Both the position numbers and the translations under genes were made by a program. Below the pieces are notes generated by a model. That model worked only from the letters and a program-made list of their open reading frames with translations. It searched no databases and was not told the DNA's origin. Source: JAXMEB01 sp046348545 (lineage in GTDB: Bacteria > Pseudomonadota > Gammaproteobacteria > Berkiellales > Berkiellaceae). From it: DNA of 64,000 nucleotides. Location of the stretch: the NCBI GenBank assembly GCA_046348545.1, contig JAXMEB010000004.1, forward strand, positions 434,001 to 498,000. Reading direction: 5' to 3'. Shown piece after piece: positions 40,416 to 50,693 of the stretch (within the stretch, counting starts at the first letter, position 1; each line of letters starts with the position of its first letter).

Positions 40416-41152
40416 CGACATTAGTGGTCCGTGGAAATTATAGTCAAGAAACGCTGGTGTTGCTGGCTTATTTAAGTCAGCAACCCAGTTTTAGTTCTTA
40501 TGCAAATCGGTATGTTGTTTATATTGATACCGGCTGGTCCGGTGAAGGTTGGTCCTTTCAGGTTGAGCGCGGTGAGGCATTTGCAGAGACACTAGGCTTT
40601 CAACCGATTCGTCTTCATTCTCAAGCTTCATTTGATGATTTGGTTCGCGATAGAGGTGATTTTCCTTCTCAAAAATTTCAATGGTGTGCGGGCCTCTTAA
40701 AGGGGGTACCCTTCATCAATTGGTTAGATGAGCATGATCCAGCTGGTGAGTGGGTGATTGCTTTACCAAAACGTCAGGCTTTGGCTAGAACACCGATTCC
40801 TGAGCGTATCGAAGCTTGCCCTTATCATGGTGAACGCAGCGTAATGCATCCGATTCATGCTCTATCAACGGAAGAGTGTCAGTCCGTGTTATCACGTTAT
40901 CATTTGCAAGGAGTATTGCAGCGAAGTTTGGAATGTGATCCTTGCGTTAATCTGCGCGCACATGAAATAGCTGAATTAAAAGACAGCGATATTGAGAAAA
41001 CAAGTAAGTTGGAAAATTCGCTTAATAAAAAACTCTTTTCCCATGATATTCAAACTCAAGTGAAAAAAGCGCGTGCATCTACTAGAGAAGCTGGCTTATC
41101 GCGAGATAGCTTTAATCGTGGATGTGGTGATCCGTTTGGTTGTGGCTTATAA
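40412..41152 (+). CDS. PAPS-reductase/PP-loop-like protein with a degenerate loop
   Basis: The 246-residue product has the layout of the phosphoadenosine phosphosulfate reductase family: an N-terminal strand-loop-helix (LVVRGNYSQETLVLLAYL), YVVYIDTGWSGEGWSF, and QKFQWCAGLLKGVPFINWL. The normal SGGKDS pyrophosphatase loop is replaced by RGNYSQ, so ATP binding is doubtful. The C-terminal half has CPYHGERS, ECDPCVNLRAHEI and a final RGCGDPFGCGL, giving several Cys pairs that could bind metal or an Fe-S cluster. A TTG start at 40412 couples it to the small peptide; GTG at 40424 is also possible. Confidence 0.65.
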   Translation: MTTLVVRGNYSQETLVLLAYLSQQPSFSSYANRYVVYIDTGWSGEGWSFQVERGEAFAETLGFQPIRLHSQASFDDLVRDRGDFPSQKFQWCAGLLKGVPFINWLDEHDPAGEWVIALPKRQALARTPIPERIEACPYHGERSVMHPIHALSTEECQSVLSRYHLQGVLQRSLECDPCVNLRAHEIAELKDSDIEKTSKLENSLNKKLFSHDIQTQVKKARASTREAGLSRDSFNRGCGDPFGCGL

Positions 41153-41184
41153 TCCTGCCTAGTAACGCAATATAGGGTGAGGAT

Positions 41185-43563
41185 ATGGATATTCGAAAGC
41201 TTTTGCTCGTTTCTCTTTTAGCACTCAGTGTGACATCCTGTCAGGAACCTCCTCAATCAGAAGCCACTCTGGAATCAGCCCAAAGCGCCTATGATGCTGG
41301 TCAATTTGAAACAGCGCTGATTCAATTAAAAAATTTCTTACAACTCCATCCTGAGGATGCAAACGGTAGAGTGTTATTAGGTAAACTCTTCCTCAAGCTG
41401 AACAATCCTGTTGAAGCAGAGCGAAATATTCGCAAGGCAATTGAGTTGGGTGTCAATCAAAATGATGTAATTTTAGCCCTTGGTCAATCTTTATTAAAAC
41501 AAAGGCGTTTTCAGCCAATTCTTGAACAAGTACAGTTTACCGGCGATTTAACTAAGGTATCCCCTGAGGATAATGCTGAATTGATGGCATTACAGGGTCA
41601 AGCTTACTTAGGGTTAGGTGACAAAGAAAATGCAGGACAATATTTTTTGCAATCGCTTGCATTGGTACCGAATCAACCCAGAGCCGTATTGGGCAATGCC
41701 GGCTTAGCCATGTTGCGGGGTGAAACGGATAAAGCACGGCAAGAAATTCAAGCTCTCTTAAAATCACAACCATCATATGAGGCTTGGTTATTGTTGGGAG
41801 ATTTGGAGCGGCTTGCCAGTCGTTTACCCGATGCAGATGAGGCGTATACACAAGCGATTAAAGTGAGCACGGCTGGAAGCTATGAGCAGAATTTAACTTA
41901 TTTATATCGTGCATTAGTGCGTGCTTTTCAGGATCATTTTGAGGAAGCTAAAGCGGATTTAGATCGTGCAAAAAGCGCAGCGAGTGGGCCGAATGCTTAT
42001 GCGGATTATGTTAGTGGATTAATTGAATTCAAACAAAAAGATTATAAATCTGCTCAAATTTCCTTTCAGTCTGTATTGGAATTAATGCCTGATTATACGC
42101 TGGCTCAATATTTCCTGGGTGCGACGCATTTTCTAGAAGGGCAAGCAGAGCAAGCACGTGAGCATTTATTAAAATTTCATGATAAATTCCCTGATCACAA
42201 AGAAGCCAATAAAATGCTAGCTGTGATTGATTTGAATCTTCAAAATGACGAAATGGCTGGAGAGCGTTTGAAGGCATTAATTGAGCGTGATCCGAGTGAT
42301 ACTGATGCACTTAATTTGATGGCGCAATATTATATTCAAACAGGCGATTTGCAACGTGGATTGGAGATGTTCAAAAAGACATTAACAGTGAACCCTGAGC
42401 AGGCTAATGTCCAACTTCGCCGTGGGATTGCAGCGATGGCCATTGGTGATCTCGTTCAAGCTGATCAGGCTTTCTCTGAAGCGATGGTTAATTCTAAAAA
42501 TAAAAGACAAGCCGAGTTTTTTAAATTTATATCCAATATTAGAGAGAAAAACTATGCTGAAGCCTTAAGTCTGGCGAAGCAGTATCAAACTGATTATCCG
42601 CAAGAGTCTCTAGGATTTAATCTAGAAGCTTTAGTTGCAAAAGCAGAGGGTAAGTCAGAGCACGCAAAATCAATATTTAATAAAGTGCTTGAGCAATTTC
42701 CGGGGGATCCTTCTGCAACAGCTAATTTGGTAGATAGCGCAGTGGATCAAGGACAATTTGCTGAAGCTGAGGCGCTGTTGAAAGCGAGTATTGATAAGCA
42801 TCCTAAATTTATCCGCAATTATTTGAAGCTTGCTAAGCTATATTTTAAACAGAACAGAGATGAAGAAGGGATCGTTCAGCTCAAAGCGGCAAAAGAAAAA
42901 GATCCAACTCAATTGCAAGCCGTCCTAGCATTAGCAGAATATTATTTATTGCATCAACAACCTAATATGGCTTTGACAATATTGCAAGAAGCACAAATTT
43001 CTCAAAATCGAGTCCCGAGCTATTTATTCACCTTGGGTAAAGCTCATCTCGCCTCTGATCAAGTTGCGAGAGCGAGTGAAGTTTTAAATCAAATGATCAC
43101 TTTGACGCCTGCTCAGGAAAATCCCCTGGTTTGGGAGTTACAAGGTTTGATTGCGACCAAGGAAAAAAATTGGCCTTTAGCCAAAATCAATTACGAAAAA
43201 CTCTATCATCAAAAAAAGACGAGTCGATGGTTAGTGAATTACGCTGAAGCGACTTGGCAGACGGGTGATCAAAAGGGTGCACTTTTCCATCTCAAGAAAT
43301 GGACTGATTCAAACCCTGAAGATAGGGTGACTCGATCTATATTTGCAAATTATCTCCATAAATCAGGTGATTTAGAGGCTGCGAAAGTGGAGTATCAAGC
43401 CTTGTTAAAGGATATGCCAAATGATCCGATGACATTGAATAATTTAGCGTGGATATTAAAAGATACTGATGCAAAGGCCGCTATCGGTCTTGCTGAAAAA
43501 GCAGTCGCGTTGAGGCCGGATGATATTAATCTTCAAGATACTTTGAATCAAATCAAATCCTAA
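41185..43563 (+). CDS. TPR lipoprotein, PrsT-like (PEP-CTERM/XrtA-associated)
   Basis: The 792-residue protein has a lipoprotein signal with Cys19 in LSVTSCQE and then almost continuous tetratricopeptide repeats (for example FETALIQLKNFLQLHPEDANGRVLLG and later units to the C-terminus). The order and sequence of the first repeats resemble PrsT, the large TPR lipoprotein that accompanies exosortase/PEP-CTERM systems and exopolysaccharide loci. No exosortase or glycan genes are in the window. It is probably anchored in the envelope as a scaffold. Confidence 0.8.
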   Translation: MDIRKLLLVSLLALSVTSCQEPPQSEATLESAQSAYDAGQFETALIQLKNFLQLHPEDANGRVLLGKLFLKLNNPVEAERNIRKAIELGVNQNDVILALGQSLLKQRRFQPILEQVQFTGDLTKVSPEDNAELMALQGQAYLGLGDKENAGQYFLQSLALVPNQPRAVLGNAGLAMLRGETDKARQEIQALLKSQPSYEAWLLLGDLERLASRLPDADEAYTQAIKVSTAGSYEQNLTYLYRALVRAFQDHFEEAKADLDRAKSAASGPNAYADYVSGLIEFKQKDYKSAQISFQSVLELMPDYTLAQYFLGATHFLEGQAEQAREHLLKFHDKFPDHKEANKMLAVIDLNLQNDEMAGERLKALIERDPSDTDALNLMAQYYIQTGDLQRGLEMFKKTLTVNPEQANVQLRRGIAAMAIGDLVQADQAFSEAMVNSKNKRQAEFFKFISNIREKNYAEALSLAKQYQTDYPQESLGFNLEALVAKAEGKSEHAKSIFNKVLEQFPGDPSATANLVDSAVDQGQFAEAEALLKASIDKHPKFIRNYLKLAKLYFKQNRDEEGIVQLKAAKEKDPTQLQAVLALAEYYLLHQQPNMALTILQEAQISQNRVPSYLFTLGKAHLASDQVARASEVLNQMITLTPAQENPLVWELQGLIATKEKNWPLAKINYEKLYHQKKTSRWLVNYAEATWQTGDQKGALFHLKKWTDSNPEDRVTRSIFANYLHKSGDLEAAKVEYQALLKDMPNDPMTLNNLAWILKDTDAKAAIGLAEKAVALRPDDINLQDTLNQIKS

Positions 43564-43636
43564 TCCCCCTGTCGGACAAGAGTATACCAGCGTGCTGCAA
43601 GTCGCAGCACGGTCTATTTTATTTCCCCACCATATA

Positions 43637-43760
43637 TACCCACAACAGATGATTTTTCGGGTAGGCGCCGAGCGTTCGAGACGCAGGAGTGTACACAAAG
43701 TACATGACTGCGGTGAGAATCGCGAAGGCAACAACCCCGAAAATTCAGCTGTGAAGGGTA
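43637..43760 (+). mobile_element. Family A MITE-like element, copy 7
   Basis: This 124-bp forward copy with TA on both sides lies in the 305-bp gap between the TPR lipoprotein and the giant protein gene. Open frames cross it on both strands. The rest of the gap shows no gene; a short GC-rich palindrome (CGTGCTGCAAGTCGCAGCACG) at about 43592-43612 may be the terminator of the TPR gene. Confidence 0.85.
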
Positions 43761-43868
43761 TAACCAGCTTAAATAGACCAAGCACCAATCAATCCTAGAA
43801 TAGTTGAACCAATTTTTGAGCCTTCAGTCTTACAGGTACGCAAAGTGCTTTATGACGTAGGTCTTTAT

Positions 43869-46800
43869 ATGAAAAGCGGTCCCTATCATGTTGAATTTTT
43901 AACCTGGAATACCCATTCCGATGTAGGTCAGGGTTTAGGAAGCGCGTTAGATGCTAAAAACTATGGGGGAAACTTTGGGCACGCATCCGTTGAAATATCA
44001 TTTCCTTATGGAAAGCGTACAGAACAATGGGTAGAGAAATACTGTAGAAATATAGAGCTCTATGAACCTCAAGATGAGCAGGCACGCGAGGAAGGTGAGG
44101 TCTATAAGATTGATGTTCCCGTATTTTATACAACTACGGATGGGCAGCGCATATTTGATCCAAAAACCTACCAATCAAAGAATCCGGATGCAGAAATAGT
44201 GACTCATGTCTATCTTAGTTGGGTTCCTGGAAAATATGCTGCTCAGCGTGATGAACGTGATCCATTTAAAATGCAATGGCGTGGTGGATTTGAGCTATAT
44301 ACCGATGAACAAGACAGAAATATGGAATACGTTGGTCATGGTGTCGACTTTAAACGTGGGTTTGATGGATATAGAGAGTTAGAGCTTGATAAGCGTGGGG
44401 GGGTTGAAGGTAGTAAAAAATACATTACACGTGGAATCGATACAATGATTCACATGCTAACTGAGGACGAGGTACGCTATTTTTCGCTAACCCCATCAGA
44501 AATGGAGCAACTGAAAAGATTAGAGTCTATTTATAGTGAAATAGAGGTTAAAGATATTCAAGCGGTCATTTCAAATTTTGAAAATGAATTGAAAGGAAAG
44601 TCTCTTGAAGAAAAAGGGCAAAATCTGGGCGTTTGGATTGAAAAGTTTCCGATTATATCTCATGTAATGAATCTATCATTTTCTGAATATCGCACTATAA
44701 ATCCAGAGCCCGATGAAGATGAAGATCTAAAATACTACATGGGAATGGTGTCAAATTTTATAGAGAAAGATTTGGACCCCATTTTAAAGACTCTTAAAGA
44801 AAATGCTGATATTTACTTGATAGTTCAAGAGCAAAGAATGATTCAGAAATATCTTCAATCCGTTAGCTCGATTGAGTCGAATGCCTTGCAATTTGAAAAA
44901 TTTATAGATGATTACGATCGTTCGATTGTCGATATGAAAGCATATTTCGCGACTCATTCTGAAAATTCGGAGCAGAGATCACAATATCCGATATTTTTCG
45001 AGTTTTATGACAAAACTGAAATGGATTATGAGGATTACTTAAACTCTGATAATGGATTCAAAAAAGATTTGGCAAATTACAACGGTTTAAGAGCGAAGGT
45101 CGTTGATAGATTTTCGAGACAACAACAAGGTCTCAGTACAGATTCAACAGTTATCTTGCCAATATCAAGGATTAAAGGATTAACTAAAGGACACAAAGAT
45201 GGTCTGAATGTTGAAAAAATGCTTAAAGCAATACCTGAGTTTGTCGCCAATGGAAAAGGATATTCTCTAGAGCACAAGAACTGTTCAGATTTTGCGAATC
45301 ATTTCGGCTATGCAGGTGCGCCGGCTCATTTGCGGGAGCAGTTTAACCGAGCAGCGATTGGGTGGTTTGCTACGCCGCAGGTTGTTAATAATTCTGCTTT
45401 AAATTATGGAAATATAATATATGCTTCAGGCTATCAGCCAGGAACTTATCGTGACAGTAAAGCAACTAAGTTTTATCTGAAACGTGAAAAAGAAGTAGCT
45501 AAAATCAGCAAAAAATATAATGAATTGAAAGAAAAAATCAGCTTTGAAGATGCTCGCATCAATTATTTTCTGAATATTTTGAAGGATGAACGTAAACTCG
45601 CATTTGAAGAGTATGAAAACTCTGAATTATTTTCAACTTTGCTGGAAGGAATTTTGGAGGAGGGAAAGAGAGATTTCAATACATTTAGGTCACAAGAGCG
45701 AGAGGAGATTGTTAAGCAAATATATCAGTACTGTAATGAAAAAATAAAGAAAAATATAAAAGAAGATTGTGACAAAATTTATCCAATGATTAAGGAGGAA
45801 AGTGGGTATTATAAAGAGCTGGTTGACAAGAAGCCAGCCATTTTAGAGTCAAATGCTATCAAAACCAAAATGAAATCGTTATACGGTGCAGTTTATGGAA
45901 ACAAGCCATTTTTGGGTAAGACCAAAAAACTCAATGCTGATTTTGCATCGAAAGGTGAGCTATATCTCAGAGCGTGTCACACAATCATGTATGAAAATTC
46001 ACTTGGCACTTGGAATTTAGCAGATCCTAACTATGTCAGCATGGAACATGAGCGAAAAGAAGTTTCTAAGTTAAAAACCAAATTGTTTGTTGGAATGTTT
46101 GGATTGTTGAGAATGAGAATGGCTGCGAATATTTTTTTCAAAGACTCGATGAATGTCGACGATCCTTGGTTCGAATTGAAGTGGGCATCATATCATAGCA
46201 GAGGGATTATCGATAATTATATTGGTATGCAAAATTCTAAATTAAGAACGGCAGCCAATATTGCTAGAGGGGTCTATATTGGATATTCATCTATCAGACA
46301 GGCCCTATTGATTGCACCTAGGCGTTATGTTCAAGCGGCAGTATCGAAACTTAAATCACAATTTAGGAGTCAAAAATCGATTGAAGAAGCATACAAGGCA
46401 GAAAAGGGCGTTGATATTTTACATGAATTGAAATCTGGTCGAACAACCATTGAGAAATTAGTAACTGAACGAATGAAATCGGAATATATTAGCAAGATGG
46501 GGCCTCTAGCAAGAACTTTTACTTCTTCAGGAGCCATAACCAGATCCATTCAGGAGGCATATAATCAAAAGAACGAATTATTTGTAAAAGCCGATAAAGA
46601 AATTAGATCGCAACTGCCAAATGATATTGAGAAAACGATTTTAAAGTCAAATCAAAACCGGGATCGGATGAGAGAACAAGAGGAAAGTATCATCGAGCGG
46701 TCAATGTCTGTTGATGCGAGCAATCTTGAGAAAGGACTGGAGTCTTTTGAAAAGCATTTGGATAATAATCTGTTCCCATATTTTTCCGAGAAAGTGTCTA

Positions 46801-49800
46801 ATCGCATCTTGAAAAAGTCTCAATTATTGGATAAGTATGTTGCTTCTCTAGATGCAAAAGTGGAACGCCAGTTGGGAGATGATCTGATTCATGACCTGGT
46901 TCAGTTCGAAAAAATGTCGATGATTTACTGTGGCATTGAATCAAATGACCGATGGGGCTCAATGTTCGTCTATCATCCAAGTTCTCACGGGAAAATCATT
47001 CCAGATGAAATCTTGAACGAGAAAACACCATCCAAAATCCAAGATTTTCTGATTGAAAGAATTAAAGAGATGAGAAACAAAGATATAGAGGTTGATATTT
47101 TGAGGGCGCTCACGCCGGAGAAGATTGAAAAACTCAACCTGAATCAATTGAATGCCATAGTTCAATATTTAGCAAAGCCATCCTATGTCGATAGAGTTAA
47201 TCAATCTTTAAAATTAATTGTATCAAAATCGCTTGAGGATGAAAAATATTTTAAGGTCAGTCAATATGTGCCATTTAAAGATCATGAGGTCGATTTTTAC
47301 TCATTTTTGAATGAGGCTGGATTTGATCATGATGTTTTGAATAAAATTAACAAAAATAATTCGCTTGAAAATCTTTTTATTAAGCTATCACATGACGTTT
47401 TATCTCATCGTTCTTCTGAGAATCTAGTCAAATTCACTAAAAAAAATATTGATCCAACCACTTTATCAAAGAAACAGACTGATGAGGTCAATTATCAACT
47501 TGCAAATGAAATTAAAAGAGCTTCGGAATGGCTAGGCCGAGGTCGATGGCCAGACTTTGAGATTGCACCTAGGTCATATTTGGAACATGATATCAGATTG
47601 CAACCAGAGCAGTCTGGTCATTGGGGCCGGGAAGGGTACATCGTTAAACAAAATGGCTTGACATTCGAGCGACCCAATCGTTCCCCTGTTAAAGTATCCT
47701 TGATGCAGCCGGAAACAATCACTTTAAAAAATCGCATCAAAGATCCCAAAGAGATTTTTATGGTTTTCCATGAAGATTCGTTTGTCTATGAAAAGGATGG
47801 TCCAAGTGAAATACGAAAAGCACTTAATTTCAGTAATGCCTCGAGCATGGTGGGCAATCGCCACAAAGACCTTAATGCCTCTCCAAAACGTGACGAGAGA
47901 TCGATCAACGGTCAATTGTTAGTTAAACTACGTGAACAACTGATTCAGATTGGGAGCGAAATCAATCAAAATGACCCAGTACCTCGAGTTCGATTATCAA
48001 TCGGCGGAGAAGGCTTAGGGGGCTTGGATGCACAGCTATTTTTAGCTGCAGTTGCTGCTGATTTGAAGGATGAGAAGAAAGGAATCTTGAGAAAATATAA
48101 GAATTTGAGTAAATTAGATCTTGAAATTAATTTAGTTACTATTGATTCTGCAAAAACAACGGCTTCGATTGCCGAATCGACAGCAAAGAATTTAGCAGAG
48201 ATACAAAAAAAATTCCCGAATATTAAATTCAATGGCATTGATGTTCAGCACGGAGAACTTCAGGAAAAGCTCGGTCAGAAACATGTTATGGCAGATGTTT
48301 CAAGTGACGTGGCTTTGCTCCAACTACAGTCTCGTTCGAAGGAAGGAGGCTTGATTCATTCGTTGAGTAATGACTCTCCAAGACCTGATAGAAAGAAAAT
48401 CCTTTCGAGTAAGCTTCAAAATGGACTTGGTGCATTTATTTATGCAACCGCACCCTTCAGAGTTCTGAACAATATCGCTAGTCTGGGCCGGACGATGGTT
48501 AACGTTTTCAAACCATTAAAATCAAAACAATCGCCCGAAGCACAATCTCAAAGCCCTACTGAGAGTCATAACATACAAACAAATAAACCACTTGAAGGTG
48601 TTCATCTTTTGAATCAGAAGTTGATGCGATTATCATCTGAGACTTCAGATGATCTTAGGCTTCAGAAAAGAGCCAAAGCACCCATCGAAAATTTGGTTTT
48701 TGAGGGGGGTGGTGTCAAAGGGCTAGTTTATGCTGGCGCTTTAAGAAAGATGTCTGAGTCAGGCCTGTATCGCGATGTCAAACGCGTGGCGGGAAGTTCA
48801 GCCGGTGGTATTGTGTCGACTTTATTGGCGATGGGATATCCACCAAGCGATATTGAAGAGCAAATGTTGAGTATTAACTTTAAGGAGATGATGGATAGTA
48901 CAGGACAAGAAAAGGCTTTTACATCGATAGGTGGAAAATTATACGATCTTTATAGTCTCTTTAAAAATAAAGGTATCTACAAAGGTGAAAAGTTTTTAGA
49001 GGTGTTGAGCAACAAAATAGAAAGTGGATTAGAACAACGCTTGATCGCTCACTTTGAGCAGCTGTACCTAGAGGCTAGTGTTCCGCGAGAAGACAATCAA
49101 AGTCTCCATCAATATAATCTTAGGCTCATGCTTGTTCGTGACAGGGAATCTGATTTAATGAAGCAATATGTCGATCAAAAAATTTTAGAAACAAAGAGGG
49201 CGCTGGGTATAGTTAATTTCTCTGAGATCACTTTTAAACAGCACCACGACTTAAAAGAAACATTTCCGACTTTGGGTTTAAAAGACTTATATTTAACCGG
49301 GACATTAATGGAGACGGGTACTTTAACTGTGTTTTCTTATGAAACGCACCCCAATATGGAAGTCAGGGATGCGACGAGAGCGACCATGAGCTTCCCAGGC
49401 GCTTTTATGCCGTATGAGATAAATGGTAAAGTCTATGCTGATGGCGGTATCGCTAATAACTATCCTATGAGTATCTTTGACCAAGATAAGTATTTGCCCA
49501 AAGGACATTACTTTAACGATGCTGGCGCAAATCCAGGCTCACTGGGATTTTTAGTAGATTCACAGTCTGAAATTAATGAAAGATGGGGTGTTAATGATCG
49601 ATCTGTATTCCCTAAATTAACTTTGCCAACTTTTTTGAAGCAATTGATTGGTGGACTCCACAATCGTGCGGATGAGCTTCATCGTCGTTATCATGTCAAT
49701 TCAATACAAATCTTTGATGAGAAGGTGCCAACAATGGACTTGGAAATTACCGATGATAAAAAGGCGAAGCTCATTTCATCGGGTTACCAAGCGATGGATT

Positions 49801-50693
49801 TTTATGCATCTAATTATGGTGCCATTGATGTGGTGCCTGATTCGAAGAGATTTACATCACGTGAAGAAAAGTATATTCAGTCAAGTTTAGCTGACATTAA
49901 GACGTATCTTATGGAAATTGAAGGCCATCTTGAAGCTCTGGAAACTTTAAAAATAGAGTACACAAAAGAACTAGAGCTTCATCGCGATCGTTTAAAAATG
50001 GCAGAGGATTCTAAGGATGATTCTGGGATAAAGAGTCTGCAAGATTCAATTGAAGTTATCGAGATTGCTCTTGGAGATCCTGATAACCCCAATTCAAAGG
50101 GTGTGATTGATCAGTGTGTTGAACGTTTAGAAGCAGAGCGTTTACAGGCTCAGAATGAATTAACCCGCCGTTCAAGTCGATCCTCTGACCCTAAAAAACC
50201 TGAGGCGGTTGTATTCTCAGATGGCCGTAGTAAACCTGATTCAATTGAGTTTAAAAGCACGGTTATGGTTATGGAGAATTCAGAGCCGCATTTTAACGCT
50301 GCTAAAGCGGCTTTGGCAGATACTGAATTTGAGTGTACTTTTACTAAACCTAAGATTATGTTTACAATTCCTCTTGAAAATTGTCGATCAACAGCAACCA
50401 TTGAAAAGAAAGAGGGTGGTCAGCTGCGCTATGCCGTTGATTTTCTGCCGAAAAATGACCAGCAGATGCAGAAGGCTTTAATGGATTGCTATGATGTGAT
50501 GTTTCAAAGCATTTTAAAAACGGAAAAGGACAGGACGGTCACTTTGAATTTAGATGGGCAAGGGCAAGAATTACAAATCCTAGAAACTGTCTTGAACGAA
50601 TTGAACTCCAAACATCAATCGCAATTAAGCGAAAAAAATATTGTTATTACAATTGAACCGCCACGCGCAGCGGCGGCGCTATCGCAAGCTTAA
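43869..50693 (+). CDS. Giant protein with permuted papain-like N-terminus and patatin phospholipase domain
   Basis: The 2274-residue product (numbered from ATG 43869; GTG at 43845 is an alternative) begins with HVEFLTWNTHSDVG and NFGHASVEI (His38). EHKNCSDFANHFGYAG (Cys472) follows much later: the His-then-Cys order of circularly permuted papain-like (NlpC/P60, YiiX-type) enzymes. The middle is long, helical and charged. A Gly-rich segment (SIGGEGLGGLDAQ) lies near 1377. The patatin domain spans about 1605-1900, with FEGGGVKGLVYAGA (oxyanion loop), GSSAGG (Ser1644) and ADGGIANNYP (Asp1858). Patatins are lipases used by intracellular bacteria on host membranes. There is no signal peptide, so a type IV substrate is plausible but unproven. 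Confidence 0.85.
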   Translation: MKSGPYHVEFLTWNTHSDVGQGLGSALDAKNYGGNFGHASVEISFPYGKRTEQWVEKYCRNIELYEPQDEQAREEGEVYKIDVPVFYTTTDGQRIFDPKTYQSKNPDAEIVTHVYLSWVPGKYAAQRDERDPFKMQWRGGFELYTDEQDRNMEYVGHGVDFKRGFDGYRELELDKRGGVEGSKKYITRGIDTMIHMLTEDEVRYFSLTPSEMEQLKRLESIYSEIEVKDIQAVISNFENELKGKSLEEKGQNLGVWIEKFPIISHVMNLSFSEYRTINPEPDEDEDLKYYMGMVSNFIEKDLDPILKTLKENADIYLIVQEQRMIQKYLQSVSSIESNALQFEKFIDDYDRSIVDMKAYFATHSENSEQRSQYPIFFEFYDKTEMDYEDYLNSDNGFKKDLANYNGLRAKVVDRFSRQQQGLSTDSTVILPISRIKGLTKGHKDGLNVEKMLKAIPEFVANGKGYSLEHKNCSDFANHFGYAGAPAHLREQFNRAAIGWFATPQVVNNSALNYGNIIYASGYQPGTYRDSKATKFYLKREKEVAKISKKYNELKEKISFEDARINYFLNILKDERKLAFEEYENSELFSTLLEGILEEGKRDFNTFRSQEREEIVKQIYQYCNEKIKKNIKEDCDKIYPMIKEESGYYKELVDKKPAILESNAIKTKMKSLYGAVYGNKPFLGKTKKLNADFASKGELYLRACHTIMYENSLGTWNLADPNYVSMEHERKEVSKLKTKLFVGMFGLLRMRMAANIFFKDSMNVDDPWFELKWASYHSRGIIDNYIGMQNSKLRTAANIARGVYIGYSSIRQALLIAPRRYVQAAVSKLKSQFRSQKSIEEAYKAEKGVDILHELKSGRTTIEKLVTERMKSEYISKMGPLARTFTSSGAITRSIQEAYNQKNELFVKADKEIRSQLPNDIEKTILKSNQNRDRMREQEESIIERSMSVDASNLEKGLESFEKHLDNNLFPYFSEKVSNRILKKSQLLDKYVASLDAKVERQLGDDLIHDLVQFEKMSMIYCGIESNDRWGSMFVYHPSSHGKIIPDEILNEKTPSKIQDFLIERIKEMRNKDIEVDILRALTPEKIEKLNLNQLNAIVQYLAKPSYVDRVNQSLKLIVSKSLEDEKYFKVSQYVPFKDHEVDFYSFLNEAGFDHDVLNKINKNNSLENLFIKLSHDVLSHRSSENLVKFTKKNIDPTTLSKKQTDEVNYQLANEIKRASEWLGRGRWPDFEIAPRSYLEHDIRLQPEQSGHWGREGYIVKQNGLTFERPNRSPVKVSLMQPETITLKNRIKDPKEIFMVFHEDSFVYEKDGPSEIRKALNFSNASSMVGNRHKDLNASPKRDERSINGQLLVKLREQLIQIGSEINQNDPVPRVRLSIGGEGLGGLDAQLFLAAVAADLKDEKKGILRKYKNLSKLDLEINLVTIDSAKTTASIAESTAKNLAEIQKKFPNIKFNGIDVQHGELQEKLGQKHVMADVSSDVALLQLQSRSKEGGLIHSLSNDSPRPDRKKILSSKLQNGLGAFIYATAPFRVLNNIASLGRTMVNVFKPLKSKQSPEAQSQSPTESHNIQTNKPLEGVHLLNQKLMRLSSETSDDLRLQKRAKAPIENLVFEGGGVKGLVYAGALRKMSESGLYRDVKRVAGSSAGGIVSTLLAMGYPPSDIEEQMLSINFKEMMDSTGQEKAFTSIGGKLYDLYSLFKNKGIYKGEKFLEVLSNKIESGLEQRLIAHFEQLYLEASVPREDNQSLHQYNLRLMLVRDRESDLMKQYVDQKILETKRALGIVNFSEITFKQHHDLKETFPTLGLKDLYLTGTLMETGTLTVFSYETHPNMEVRDATRATMSFPGAFMPYEINGKVYADGGIANNYPMSIFDQDKYLPKGHYFNDAGANPGSLGFLVDSQSEINERWGVNDRSVFPKLTLPTFLKQLIGGLHNRADELHRRYHVNSIQIFDEKVPTMDLEITDDKKAKLISSGYQAMDFYASNYGAIDVVPDSKRFTSREEKYIQSSLADIKTYLMEIEGHLEALETLKIEYTKELELHRDRLKMAEDSKDDSGIKSLQDSIEVIEIALGDPDNPNSKGVIDQCVERLEAERLQAQNELTRRSSRSSDPKKPEAVVFSDGRSKPDSIEFKSTVMVMENSEPHFNAAKAALADTEFECTFTKPKIMFTIPLENCRSTATIEKKEGGQLRYAVDFLPKNDQQMQKALMDCYDVMFQSILKTEKDRTVTLNLDGQGQELQILETVLNELNSKHQSQLSEKNIVITIEPPRAAAALSQA

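Noticed and set aside
50150..50481. ORFs on both strands near the end of the giant gene
   Set aside because: They are frame shadows of a clearly coding region, with hydrophobic low-complexity translations and no start signals.
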